DNA from: Bradyrhizobium prioriisuperbiae
GTDB lineage: Bacteria > Pseudomonadota > Alphaproteobacteria > Rhizobiales > Xanthobacteraceae
Length of the DNA: 64,000 nucleotides
Assembly (NCBI RefSeq): GCF_032397745.1
Contig: NZ_CP135921.1
Coordinates: 3,708,501 to 3,772,500, forward strand
Reading direction: 5' to 3'
Both the position numbers and the translations under genes were made by a program. Shown here piece by piece: positions 25,895-34,891 of this stretch (positions are counted from its first letter, which is position 1; the number at the start of each line of letters is the position of its first letter). The notes beneath the pieces were generated by a model that was given only the letters and a program-made list of their open reading frames with translations, ran no database searches and was not told the DNA's origin.

Positions 25895-27406
25895 TCATGG
25901 AGATGCGACGCTGTCCTCCGCCGGCAGATCCTCGGCATTGGGATCGCCCGGTGCCGTCGCCCAGGCCAGTTCGACCAGGGTCACGGTGCGCCGGCCGGTG
26001 CCGTCGAGCTGGCACACGATCAGGCCCTGCTCCTCGATATAGCTCAAAAGGCGTCGCGCGCGGCGCAGCGAGTGGGTGCCATAGGCGCGCGCAAGCGCCG
26101 CATCGCCCGGGCAGGGCCAGCCTTCTTTCGCCGCGCGGGCGATCATCATGAATACGCCCTGCATGTCGTCGGGCAGGACACTGGCGCGCAGCGAAACATC
26201 CTGCCAGCCGTCATCGTCGGCCATCTCGGCGCCGAGCCCGGCGCGGGCACGCGTCAGCATGCGGCGGAATTCACCGAGGTCCGGTGCGGCCGAACCAAGG
26301 CCCTCGATGCGGCAGCGGACCACGAACTCCTGATAGAGCACGCCGATCGCGCGAAAGCCTGCGTCGGGTTCCGACAGGATGGCGCGCAGGATACGGTCCA
26401 GCCGTTCGCGCCGCGCCGCCAGCTCCTCCGCACTGGGGGGCTGCTCCACCGCTTCGGGAGGGAACTCCAGCGCTGCGGATTTCGCCGCCATCAACTGGCC
26501 GAGGAGATCCGGCGAGGGTGGTGGCCGGCGCGGGGACCGGATGGCCTCGGGTGGCGGAGCGGCCAGGATAATGGCGCGTGCGTCCTCCAGGCTGGCTTCG
26601 GGCAGCGGCATCAGTCGCGGGGTCGCATTGCGCGGGCTGGTCTCCGTGGGACCGATGCGCAATCCCAGGGGACGGCGGGAGAGCGCCGGGCCCAGTGCCA
26701 TAAATTGTCCGCGTTCGAGATCCCGGAAGGCCTCGGCCTGTCGCCGCTCCATGCCCAGGAGATCGGCGGCGCGCGCCATGTCGATATCCAGGAAAGTTCG
26801 GCCCATAAGGAAATTGGACGCCTCTGCGGCCACGTTCTTGGCGAGCTTCGCCAGCCGCTGGGTGGCGATGATTCCGGCAAGGCCGCGCTTGCGGCCCCGG
26901 CACATCAGGTTGGTCATGGCGCCCAGCGAAAGCTTGCGCGCTTCGTCCGAGACTTCGCCGGCGACGGCCGGCGCGAACAGCTGCGCTTCATCCACCACCA
27001 CGAGCATCGGATACCAGTGGTCGCGGGCGACCTCGAAAAGGCCACCGAGGAAGGCGGCTGCGCGCCGCATCTGATTCTCGGCGTCGAGCCCCTCGAGATT
27101 GAGCACGGTGGAGACACGATGGATGCGCGCGCGCTCGCCGGCAGCCTGCAGGCCCCGCTCGGTATGTTCCTCGCCATCGATCACGAGGTGACCGAATCGC
27201 TCGGCCAGGGTGACGAAGTCACCTTCGGGGTCGATAATGGTCTGCTGCACCCAGGGGGCGCTCTGTTCCAGCAACCGGCGCAGCAGATGGGATTTGCCGG
27301 AGCCTGAATTGCCCTGCACGAGCAGGCGGGTTGCCAGCAGTTCCTCGAGGTCCAGAGCCGCTGAGCCGCCTGCCGTCGTCTGCCCCATTTCGATTGCAAC
27401 GGTCAT
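25895..27406 (-). CDS. HerA-like ATP-binding protein (DUF87-type P-loop ATPase)
   Basis: 503 residues from the ATG at 27406 (MTVAIEMGQ); longer frames begin in the upstream gap. The P-loop is GNSGSGKSH (residues 32-40), an IIDPEGDF strand follows near 60, then Walker B MLVVVDEAQLFAP near 130 and the CRGRKRGLAGIIATQR arginine/sensor segment, as in HerA/FtsK-fold ATPases. The C-terminal 200 residues are helical with a Pro-rich linker (about 260-310) and a winged-helix-like end (RRLLSYIEEQGLIVCQLD). HerA partners NurA in archaea; no nuclease gene is adjacent here, so its DNA role is inferred from the fold only. It converges on the Bug-protein gene. Confidence 0.85.
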   Translation of the reverse strand: MTVAIEMGQTTAGGSAALDLEELLATRLLVQGNSGSGKSHLLRRLLEQSAPWVQQTIIDPEGDFVTLAERFGHLVIDGEEHTERGLQAAGERARIHRVSTVLNLEGLDAENQMRRAAAFLGGLFEVARDHWYPMLVVVDEAQLFAPAVAGEVSDEARKLSLGAMTNLMCRGRKRGLAGIIATQRLAKLAKNVAAEASNFLMGRTFLDIDMARAADLLGMERRQAEAFRDLERGQFMALGPALSRRPLGLRIGPTETSPRNATPRLMPLPEASLEDARAIILAAPPPEAIRSPRRPPPSPDLLGQLMAAKSAALEFPPEAVEQPPSAEELAARRERLDRILRAILSEPDAGFRAIGVLYQEFVVRCRIEGLGSAAPDLGEFRRMLTRARAGLGAEMADDDGWQDVSLRASVLPDDMQGVFMMIARAAKEGWPCPGDAALARAYGTHSLRRARRLLSYIEEQGLIVCQLDGTGRRTVTLVELAWATAPGDPNAEDLPAEDSVASP

Positions 27407-28039
27407 GTCTCGACTCAAACCTCTCTGCGGAGAGGGGCTTATCAATCTCACCGCGCCCCGTCGAGCGCCCACGGCCGAATCGTCCCGTGATTCGCAGAGT
27501 TGATCATCACATGGCGCCTGGATAGCGCAGATTGGACACAGGTGGGCGCGACCTCTTGACAATCGGCGCAGTCGCTCCGGACGCAGTCGCCAGCCGAATC
27601 CGATTCCAATCGTGTGCGATGGTCGGTGACCGATCGGACGGGCGATGTCCCCCGTAGGTGGGGCACGTCATCGTCATGATCGTCTGATCGCTCGCAACGC
27701 GAGTCCACAGGCGTGAGTGTTTCGATCTCTCACGCAGAACGGATCGATTGGACTCCGAGCCAATTCTCGAAGCTGCGTCGATGTATCGCGGAACCACGCG
27801 TGATCTATGTGCGGTTCCACGCGACGCTGTCCGCGCGTGCAAACTGCTTGTTTCAGGCGATGTCTGCGATGTGCACGCCGCAGATCTGGAGCAATTCTAT
27901 CTGCCGGCTATCGAACTCCGAAGACGCCTGCGTTAGAGCGAGCCCTCAACAATCATACCGGCCAAGCCGGCAAACTTCGGGGCATCTCAGCTTGACACCA
28001 CCTGCATTTCGTTCGCCATCCGCCACTCGACTTCAATTC
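27407..28039. other. Divergent gap between the HerA-like ATPase and the siderophore receptor
   Basis: About 630 bases with only weak open frames (27713 onward extends the receptor frame without a signal peptide or ribosome binding site). It should contain the receptor's iron-regulated promoter, but no Fur/Irr/RirA-type box could be assigned by eye. Confidence 0.4.
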
Positions 28040-30286
28040 ATGCGAATGATCTGTCTTGGTGCAGTCAGTGGATTGAGTCTCTTCCTGCCGACAGGGGCTG
28101 CGCTCGCGCAATCGTCTCTTCCTGCGGTGACTGTGGATGCGCCACAGCAACGTTTACGTCCAGCTGCGACGCAATCATCTCGCCGTGCTGCGACCACGCG
28201 CGCTGCGCGCGCCAATCGTGCGGCCCGCGCACCGCAAGCCGCAACAACCGCGGCTGCATCAGGTCCGGGCGTCGGCGAGCGCGCCAATGGTCCGGTGCGA
28301 GGTTTCGTCGCAACCCGCACCGGCACCGCGACCAAGACCGACACCCCGATCGTCGAAACGCCGCAGTCGATTTCCGTCGTCACCACCGACCAGGTCAAGA
28401 ACCAGGGTGCGGAATCGGTTGGCGCGGCGCTGCGCTACACCGCAGGCGTCAGCGGCGACGTCAACGGCGGCTCCGATACGCGCTTCGGGGGCTTGCAGAT
28501 CCGCGGCTTCGACATGACCATGCCGGGCCTCTATCTCGATGGGCTGCGGCAGCCGAGCAGCAATTATGTGCACTTTCTCGGCCTCGAGCCCTATGGCGCC
28601 GAGCGTCTCGAAGTGCTGAAGGGGCCGTCCTCGGTGATGTACGGCGGCAGCGGTACCGGCGGCATTCTCAACTACGTCAGCAAGCTGCCCACCGCCCAGC
28701 AGTTCGGCGAGATCTCGGTGTCCGGCGGCAGCTTCAACCGCTACCAGGGCCAGTTCGACATGGGCGGTTCCGCCAACAAGGACGGCACCGTGCTGTGGCG
28801 CCTGACCGGCGCGGTCCGCGATGGCGAAACCCAGGTCGATTTCACCAAGGACAACCGCATCTTCATTGCGCCGGCGGTGACGTTCAAGCCGAACGAGGCC
28901 ACCACCATCACGCTGCTGGCCAACTATCAGAAGGATACCGCGGGCTGGGGCCTGCAATTCCTGCCGGCGTCGGGTACGGCGTTTGCCAACAATGGCCGCA
29001 CCATCTCGAATACGCGATTCGGCGGCGAGCCGAACTTCAACCAGTTCAACACCGAGCTGGCCACCGTGGGCTATCTGTTCTCGCACGATTTCAACGACGC
29101 GATCACCTTCCGGCAGAACCTGCGCTATTCGTGGATGCATAACGAGCAGCGCAGCTTCTACGGCACAGGTTATGCCTCGGCCGCCGACGAAGCCGCCGGC
29201 CTGATGTCGCGCGCCGGCAGCGCCGGCGAATCGACCATCAACTCCTTTGCCGTCGACAACCAGTTGCAGGGAAAATTCGTTACCGGTGCCCTCAGCCACA
29301 CCACGCTGTTCGGCATCGACTATCGCAACACATCGTTTCGCGATTATGCGTCCACCTACAGCACCGACAAGATCAACCTGTTTGCGCCCGTCTACACCAA
29401 CAGCTGGACCGATCTCGGCCTCACCGACGATACGGGCATCAAGCAGTCGCAGGTCGGGATTTATGCGCAGGACCAGATCAAGATCGGCAAGCTGTCATTC
29501 CTGCTGGGCGGCCGGCAGGATTTCGTGACCACCGATCTCGACAGCTATCTCTACTCGACGTCCGCCAAGACGGATGCTTCTGCCTTCACCAGCCGCGCGG
29601 CCGTGATCTACAATTTCGACAACGGCGTCGCGCCTTATTTCAGCTATTCCGAATCGTTCCTGCCGGTGCTCAGCGTCAACGCCGCGGGTGATCTGCTGAA
29701 GCCGGAAACCGGCGTCCAGTATGAAGTCGGCGTGAAGTATCAGCCTGCCGGAATCAATGCGCTGATTACGCTGGCAGCCTTCGATCTGACGCGTTCCAAT
29801 GTCGTCACCTACGCGCCTCCGTCATACTATGCAGAACAAACGGGACAGGTGCGGTCGCGCGGCATCGAACTCGAAGGCACCGCCACGCTGGCGGAAGGCT
29901 TCAACGTCCGCGCCGCTTATGCCTATGTCGACGCCGTGGTCACCCAGGACCCCGTGAACGTTGGCAATCGGCCGACCACGGTGCCGCTCAATCGCTTCTC
30001 GCTGTGGGGCGACTACACGCTGCAGGGCGGCCCGCTCGCCGGCGTGCAGGTCGGTGGCGGCATTCGGTATGTCGGCGCGACCTTCGGCGACGAGGCCAAC
30101 ACCTTCAAGGTGCCGGCGTCGACCGTGGTCGATGCGCTGCTTGCCTACACCAGGGACAATTATCGCTTGGCGCTGAACGTCACCAACATCGCCGACACCC
30201 GTTATGTCGCGGCCTGCTACGGCTACACGAGCTGCTTCTATGCCGAAGGCCGCAAGGCGGTCGCGAAGCTGACTTACCGCTGGTAG
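28040..30286 (+). CDS. TonB-dependent siderophore receptor
   Basis: 748 residues from the ATG at 28040, chosen because it begins a signal peptide (MRMICLGAVSGLSLFLPTG...ALAQ); the frame is open back to 27713. After an Ala/Arg-rich linker comes the plug domain (ETPQSISVVTTDQVKNQGA; LQIRGFDMTMPGLYLDGLR; LEVLKGPSSVMYGGSGTGG), then the beta-barrel, ending in the outer-membrane signal AVAKLTYRW with a C-terminal aromatic residue. This is the FhuA/FoxA-type hydroxamate siderophore receptor family. The following PepSY protein fits an iron-uptake unit. The specific siderophore is not determined. Confidence 0.92.
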   Translation: MRMICLGAVSGLSLFLPTGAALAQSSLPAVTVDAPQQRLRPAATQSSRRAATTRAARANRAARAPQAATTAAASGPGVGERANGPVRGFVATRTGTATKTDTPIVETPQSISVVTTDQVKNQGAESVGAALRYTAGVSGDVNGGSDTRFGGLQIRGFDMTMPGLYLDGLRQPSSNYVHFLGLEPYGAERLEVLKGPSSVMYGGSGTGGILNYVSKLPTAQQFGEISVSGGSFNRYQGQFDMGGSANKDGTVLWRLTGAVRDGETQVDFTKDNRIFIAPAVTFKPNEATTITLLANYQKDTAGWGLQFLPASGTAFANNGRTISNTRFGGEPNFNQFNTELATVGYLFSHDFNDAITFRQNLRYSWMHNEQRSFYGTGYASAADEAAGLMSRAGSAGESTINSFAVDNQLQGKFVTGALSHTTLFGIDYRNTSFRDYASTYSTDKINLFAPVYTNSWTDLGLTDDTGIKQSQVGIYAQDQIKIGKLSFLLGGRQDFVTTDLDSYLYSTSAKTDASAFTSRAAVIYNFDNGVAPYFSYSESFLPVLSVNAAGDLLKPETGVQYEVGVKYQPAGINALITLAAFDLTRSNVVTYAPPSYYAEQTGQVRSRGIELEGTATLAEGFNVRAAYAYVDAVVTQDPVNVGNRPTTVPLNRFSLWGDYTLQGGPLAGVQVGGGIRYVGATFGDEANTFKVPASTVVDALLAYTRDNYRLALNVTNIADTRYVAACYGYTSCFYAEGRKAVAKLTYRW

Positions 30287-30312
30287 GCCGGTTCCGCTTC
30301 ACTGCGACGATA

Positions 30313-30345
30313 CGTCATCGCCGGTCGGGAAGACCCGCGGTGACG
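30313..30345 (+). terminator. Imperfect hairpin between receptor and PepSY gene
   Basis: CGTCATCGCCGG (30313-30324) pairs with CCCGCGGTGACG (30334-30345) at ten or eleven of twelve positions. It is not followed by a strong T-run and lies 16 bases before the next start, so it may act as an attenuator or mRNA stabiliser rather than a full terminator. Confidence 0.35.
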
Positions 30346-30360
30346 ATGTTTGGTAACTGA

Positions 30361-31677
30361 GTGAAATTAACGACACGGGCGAAGGCCATGAGATCGATCT
30401 TCGGGCGACTGCATCGCTGGGCCGGCCTTCTCACCGCCGGCTTTCTGTTTTTCTCGGGCATCACCGGTGCGATCATCTCGTGGGATCACGAGATCGACGA
30501 GGTGTTGAACAAGACTCTGTTCGATGTGACCACGAGCGGTCCCGCGATTCCCTCCATCGAGCTTGCCAGGCAGATCGAGCAGCGCGATCCCCGCGCCCGC
30601 GTCGTCCACATGTTCATGACGCCGGAGACAGGCCACTCGCTGTCGTTCTTCGTGATGCCGCGGATCGATCCCGTCACCGGCAAGCGGTTCAGCCTCGATT
30701 ACAACCAGATCTTCCTCGATCCCAACACCGGCGAGGAGCTCGGGCGGCGCTATTGGGGCGCGGTGTGGCCGGTGACGCGGGAGAACTTCGTCTCGTTTCT
30801 CTACAAGCTGCACTATACCATGCACATTCCCGAGTTCTGGGGCAGCGATCGCTGGGGCATGCGCGTGCTCGGCGTCATCGCCGTGATCTGGACCATCGAT
30901 TGCTTTGTCGGGTTCTATCTGACGCTGCCGTCCCGCCGCCGCGCCAAAGCGGGTCGTGCGCCTGCGGTTGAACGCGAACTCGGCCGCGGCTTCTGGGCGC
31001 GCTGGGCGCCGGCCTGGAAGATCAAGACCTCGGGCAGTGCCTATCGTATCAATTTCGACATCCACCGCGCCTTCAGCCTGTGGACCTGGGCGCTGCTGTT
31101 CATCATCGCCTTCACGGCGTTTTCGCTCAATCTGTACTTCGAGGTGTTTTCGCCGCTGATGAAGACGGTGTCGGATTACACCCCGACGCCGTATGAGCAG
31201 CGTCCGTATCGGCATCTCGACGATCCGATCGAGCCCAAAATGACGTTTGCGGAGATCGCCGCGCGTGCGGCGGCCGATGGCAGGAGTCGCGGATGGACCA
31301 CGCCGGTCGGCTCGATCAATTATGGTCCGGCCCATGGCGTGTATGCGGCGGCCTTCTTCGAGCCCGGTGACGATCATGGCGCCGGTGGCGTCGGTCCGGC
31401 GCAGCTTTATTACGACAGCGAGGACGGGCGTCCGATCGGCGAGCGGCTGCCGTGGGTCGGCACCGCCGCCGATATCTTCGTGCAGGCGCAGTTTCCGCTG
31501 CACTCCGGCCGCATCGTCGGGCTGCCCGGCCGCATCCTGATCTCGGTCATGGGACTGGTGGTCGCGGCATTGTCGGTGACCGGCGTGGTGATCTGGTGGC
31601 GCAAGCGACGCGCCCGCGTCCGGGTGCGCGAAACAGCTGAAGCACGCACGAGCGGACGACTCGCACCTGCGGAATAG
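30361..31677 (+). CDS. PepSY-domain membrane protein, iron-uptake associated
   Basis: 438 residues from a GTG at 30361; an ATG at 30388 (MRSIFGRLHRWAGLL) with GAAGG just upstream is an equally good start. Four or so membrane helices: LHRWAGLLTAGFLFFSGITG at the N-terminus, VLGVIAVIWTIDCFVGFYLT near 180, WTWALLFIIAFTAFSLNLYF near 250, and a last helix near 395-415 followed by an Arg-rich tail. The LHRW...G..L..SG..G motif is diagnostic of PepSY_TM/PiuB proteins. These are often next to TonB-dependent receptors and are thought to reduce ferric siderophores at the inner membrane. It converges on the next gene with a 9-bp gap. Confidence 0.9.
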   Translation: MKLTTRAKAMRSIFGRLHRWAGLLTAGFLFFSGITGAIISWDHEIDEVLNKTLFDVTTSGPAIPSIELARQIEQRDPRARVVHMFMTPETGHSLSFFVMPRIDPVTGKRFSLDYNQIFLDPNTGEELGRRYWGAVWPVTRENFVSFLYKLHYTMHIPEFWGSDRWGMRVLGVIAVIWTIDCFVGFYLTLPSRRRAKAGRAPAVERELGRGFWARWAPAWKIKTSGSAYRINFDIHRAFSLWTWALLFIIAFTAFSLNLYFEVFSPLMKTVSDYTPTPYEQRPYRHLDDPIEPKMTFAEIAARAAADGRSRGWTTPVGSINYGPAHGVYAAAFFEPGDDHGAGGVGPAQLYYDSEDGRPIGERLPWVGTAADIFVQAQFPLHSGRIVGLPGRILISVMGLVVAALSVTGVVIWWRKRRARVRVRETAEARTSGRLAPAE

Positions 31678-31686
31678 CGCCGCGGC

Positions 31687-32670
31687 TCAGATCCGCGGGA
31701 GCCTGGCCTTGTCCACCAGCGCCGACCATTTGGCGATCTCGGTGCCGATCAGCCGCTTCATCTCCTCGGGCGAACTGCCGCGGGTTTCGCCGCCGATGGC
31801 TGTCTCCAGCCGTGTCCTGATGTCGGGATCCCTGAGCATCTCGCGCGTTGCAGTGTTGAGCTTCTCGACGATGGCGGGCGGCGTTCCCTTCGGGGCGAGC
31901 AGCCCGGCCCAAGTGCGTACGTCGAACCCCTTCAGGCCGGCTTCATCGGCCGAGGGGATGTTGGGCAGCAGCGCGGTTCGCGTCGGCGAGGTCACAGCGA
32001 GGCCGCGGACCGCGCCGCTTTCGATCTGTGGCGCGAGCAGCACGCTGGTCGCGACGATCACCGGGACCTCGCCGCCGAGCAGCGCCGTCAGCGATTGCGA
32101 GTCGCCGCGGTAGGGCACGTGGACCATCTCGATCCCCGCCATCGCATTGAGCAGTTCGCCGGCCAGATGATGGGTGCTGCCGAAGCCGACCGAGCCGAAG
32201 CTGATGGCGCCGGGTTTTGCCTTCGCCATCGCGATGAGATCACCGAGCGACTTCGCCGGATGATCGCTGCGTACCGCCACCACCAGCGCATAATAGACCA
32301 CCGTCGAGATCATGTCGAAGCTCTCGACCGGCTGATAGCTGAGGCTCTTGTAGGTCGCGGCCGAAATGGCGTGAGCGCCGGTGACGAGGCCGAGGGTGTA
32401 GCCGTCGGGCGCGGCCTTGGCGACGGCATCGGCCGCGATGTTGCCGCCGGCGCCGGGTTTCGCTTCGACGATCACCGGCTGGCCGAATTTTTTCTGCAGC
32501 CCTTCCGCCACGATGCGCGACAAGGTGTCGGCGGCGCCGCCGGCGGCAAAGCCATGGATCAGGCGGATCGGCCGCGACGGATAGGCGTCGGCGAACGCCG
32601 GCGCGGTGAGCAAACCGAGCGCTGCCGCGAGCGCAAGCCGCCGCGTGATGCTCGTTGAACGGCTGAGCAT
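31687..32670 (-). CDS. Bug/TctC-family substrate-binding protein
   Basis: 327 residues from the ATG at 32670 with AAGGAGG upstream on the minus strand. Signal peptide SITRRLALAAALGLLTAPAF, then YPSRPIRLIHGFAAGGAAD, VIVEAKPGAGGNIAAD, MVHVPYRGDSQSLTALLGG and ADEAGLKGFDVRTWAG. It is the third orphan TTT receptor of the window. It lies downstream of, and on the same strand as, the VOC and alcohol dehydrogenase genes, so it probably captures the substrate of that pathway (aromatic or carboxylic acid). Confidence 0.92.
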   Translation of the reverse strand: MLSRSTSITRRLALAAALGLLTAPAFADAYPSRPIRLIHGFAAGGAADTLSRIVAEGLQKKFGQPVIVEAKPGAGGNIAADAVAKAAPDGYTLGLVTGAHAISAATYKSLSYQPVESFDMISTVVYYALVVAVRSDHPAKSLGDLIAMAKAKPGAISFGSVGFGSTHHLAGELLNAMAGIEMVHVPYRGDSQSLTALLGGEVPVIVATSVLLAPQIESGAVRGLAVTSPTRTALLPNIPSADEAGLKGFDVRTWAGLLAPKGTPPAIVEKLNTATREMLRDPDIRTRLETAIGGETRGSSPEEMKRLIGTEIAKWSALVDKARLPRI

Positions 32671-32813
32671 GGATCGATCCTCCTTGATGTGCACCCGTCC
32701 TGACACGGCGGGCGTTATTTTGTGTGTTGGTGCTTGATCAGCTTCTTTTTTGTTTTGACGCGTTTTCTTCACGCGAACCGGTATCCACTTCGCTTGAAAA
32801 CGCTTTGGAAACC

Positions 32814-33722
32814 TCAGCGCGCGAACTCCACGCATTCGGGCGAGGGCGCCATGCCCCAGATGTCGCGGGGACGGCCGCCCCACACTTTCGGGCGCTGCGG
32901 CCGGTCGCGATGCCAGGGGCGCGGATCGAAATAGCCGAGCTCCTCGTCCGCCATGCGGTCGAGGTCATAGAACAGCTCGACCAGGTGACCGTCGGGACTG
33001 CGATGGTAGATCGCGATGTTGTGGCCGGGGCCGTGCCGCACCGGCCCCCAGAGAACCGGGTGCTTGCTGCGCGCGAGAAGGTCGCAGGCCTGCTGCATGT
33101 GGGCCGCGCCGCGCAGCTCGAAGGCGATGTGGTGCAGGCGGCGCTCGGGCGCCTGCGCGAAATTCAGGGTGTGATGGTCATGGCCGCTGCGCAGGAACAC
33201 GAACCGATCCTCGATCCAGTCGGAGACGCGCAGGCCCATCACGCTTTCGCAGAATTTGGCTGTCGCAGCCGGATCCGGCGTGCACATCGCGACATGGCCG
33301 AGCTTTGTCACCGACAATCCGCCGATCGGCTCCTTCGCGGACGTGGGCGTCCAGCCGGACACCAACTCGAATTCGGTGCCTTCCGGATCGGTGAAAACAA
33401 CAGCGGTGGCAATTCCGGGCAATGCGTCGCTGCGCTGCTCGGCGCGCAGGCCCGCCTCCGACAGCTTGCGGCGCATGGCCGCGAGGTCCGCATCGGGCGC
33501 GATCTCGAAGGCGATGCGGCGCAGGCCCGGCTGCTCGCCCGCCTCGATCACCAGCGACAGCTGTTCGGACTCGCTGGTGAGATGGATTCGTTCTTTGTCG
33601 CGGGCGATCTCGCCGAGGCCGATTACCTGGCGGTAGTAATCGGCGAGGCGCTGCGGATCCACTGACGCGAGGGTCGCGTGCCGCAGCCGTGTCAGTCTGG
33701 CGATCGCCTGTGGTTTGCTCAT
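32814..33722 (-). CDS. VOC-family extradiol dioxygenase-like protein
   Basis: 302 residues with two VOC modules (about 10-120 and 140-265). Candidate metal ligands lie in the second module: His in KLGHVAMC, His in RLHHIAFELR, Glu in DGHLVELFYD. HGPGHNIAIYHRSPDG just before the Glu matches type I extradiol dioxygenases (BphC/catechol 2,3-dioxygenase). These use Fe(II) to cleave aromatic rings next to two hydroxyls. The downstream FAA-hydrolase gene of the same regulon is a typical partner for meta-cleavage products. The ring substrate is unknown, and a glyoxalase-like role cannot be excluded. Confidence 0.85.
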   Translation of the reverse strand: MSKPQAIARLTRLRHATLASVDPQRLADYYRQVIGLGEIARDKERIHLTSESEQLSLVIEAGEQPGLRRIAFEIAPDADLAAMRRKLSEAGLRAEQRSDALPGIATAVVFTDPEGTEFELVSGWTPTSAKEPIGGLSVTKLGHVAMCTPDPAATAKFCESVMGLRVSDWIEDRFVFLRSGHDHHTLNFAQAPERRLHHIAFELRGAAHMQQACDLLARSKHPVLWGPVRHGPGHNIAIYHRSPDGHLVELFYDLDRMADEELGYFDPRPWHRDRPQRPKVWGGRPRDIWGMAPSPECVEFAR

Positions 33723-33747
33723 CTGCGTTTCCCCCGAGCGCCGCGTG

Positions 33748-34740
33748 TCACGGCGTCATGATGATCTTGCCGAGCGCCGCGCCCTGCTCCAGCAGCGTGT
33801 GCGCCTTGCGGACATCGGCGAGATTAAACCGCGCCGAGATCACCGGCTTGATCTCGCCCTGCGCCAGTGCCGCGATGACCTCGGTCATCAGCGCGCGACG
33901 GCCTTCGCGGTCATGGTCGTAGATGTGAAATGAGAAGCAGCGCACCGCCGGACAGATGTCGAGGAGGTTGCGCATCGCCGCCATCAGGTTCTCTTCGGGC
34001 AGGCCGGCGAAGGCATTGTAGGAGACGAGGGTGCCCCATTTGCCGAGCGCGCGGAGATAGCCGGTGAACTCGGGTCCGCAGATGTGGTCGAGCACGAGGC
34101 CGACGCCGCGGCCGCCGGTGAGCTCTCGGGTTCGCTCCACCACGTCCTCGCGGCGATAGAAGATGACGTGGTCGGCGCCGTTGCGGCGGGCGAATTCGGC
34201 CTTCTCCTCGGTGCTGACGGTGCCGATCACCGTCATGCCGGCGCGTTTGGCGAGTTGCACCAGCGCGGTGCCGACACCGCCGGCCGCACCAATCACCAGC
34301 ACGCTGCTGTCCGCGCGCGGATGGCCGCATTCCCGCAGCAGCGCCAGCGCCACCTGATAGTTGGCGAGGCAGACGGCGGCCTCAAGATCGATGCCGTCGC
34401 CGAGCCTGTGCACGGCATCGGCCGGCGCCACGACATAGTCGGCATAACAACCGCCGCGCTGGGACAGATCGCGAGCGCTGAGCAGCACCTTCTCGCCCAC
34501 CGCGATATCGGTGACGCCGGCACCCACCGCCGAGATCCGGCCCGCGACATCATTGCCGGGATTCGTCGGCAGCGGCGGCATCCATTTGTAGACGCCGCGA
34601 CGGATCAACGCGTCCGGCTGGCCGACGCCGAACGCCTCGGCGCGGATCTGCACCTCGCCGGGGCCGGGCGAGGGAATCGGGAGTTCGACATAATCGAGCG
34701 CATCCGGCCCTCCGGGACGATGCACCAATACAGCCTTCAT
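33748..34740 (-). CDS. Quinone oxidoreductase-type zinc-independent alcohol dehydrogenase (MDR)
   Basis: 330 residues from the ATG at 34740 (MKAVLVHRPGGPDAL) with AGGAC upstream on the minus strand. The MDR GroES-like N-terminal domain has PGPGEVQIRAEAFGVGQPDAL and NPGNDVAGRISAVG. The Rossmann fold has VLVIGAAGGVGTALVQLAKR near residue 140. The catalytic zinc cysteine/histidine set is missing, which places it with NADPH quinone oxidoreductases/enoyl reductases. It is the first gene of the minus arm of the GntR regulon, with the double operator about 57 bp upstream. Confidence 0.9.
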   Translation of the reverse strand: MKAVLVHRPGGPDALDYVELPIPSPGPGEVQIRAEAFGVGQPDALIRRGVYKWMPPLPTNPGNDVAGRISAVGAGVTDIAVGEKVLLSARDLSQRGGCYADYVVAPADAVHRLGDGIDLEAAVCLANYQVALALLRECGHPRADSSVLVIGAAGGVGTALVQLAKRAGMTVIGTVSTEEKAEFARRNGADHVIFYRREDVVERTRELTGGRGVGLVLDHICGPEFTGYLRALGKWGTLVSYNAFAGLPEENLMAAMRNLLDICPAVRCFSFHIYDHDREGRRALMTEVIAALAQGEIKPVISARFNLADVRKAHTLLEQGAALGKIIMTP

Positions 34741-34796
34741 GGTGATGTCAGTCCTGTCCTTGGTGTTTCTGTGGGTCTTTATTGGGGGGCTCGATC

Positions 34797-34828
34797 TATT
34801 TTCGAAAATAGTATCCATTACGAAAATT
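34797..34828. promoter_or_regulatory. Double operator, site 1 (GntR/FCD regulator)
   Basis: Begins with the perfect 14-bp palindrome TATTTTCGAAAATA (34797-34810). A second CGAAAAT starts exactly 18 bp after the first (34803 and 34821). The site lies in the divergent promoter between the dehydrogenase gene and the GntR gene. 26 of 32 bases match site 2 at 35634, including both CGAAAAT cores at the same spacing. Confidence 0.75.
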
Positions 34829-34891
34829 ATTGCAAGATGGTTCTAGGCGCGGCATGTTCGCCGCAGCTTCAATGACTCGGCACGGAAGGCG

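Noticed and set aside
25850..27307. 485-residue plus-strand frame opposite the HerA-like ATPase
   Set aside because: Antisense shadow; Walker motifs are on the minus strand.
27507..27842. 111-codon minus-strand frame upstream of the siderophore receptor
   Set aside because: Low-quality composition and no ribosome binding site; probably non-coding.
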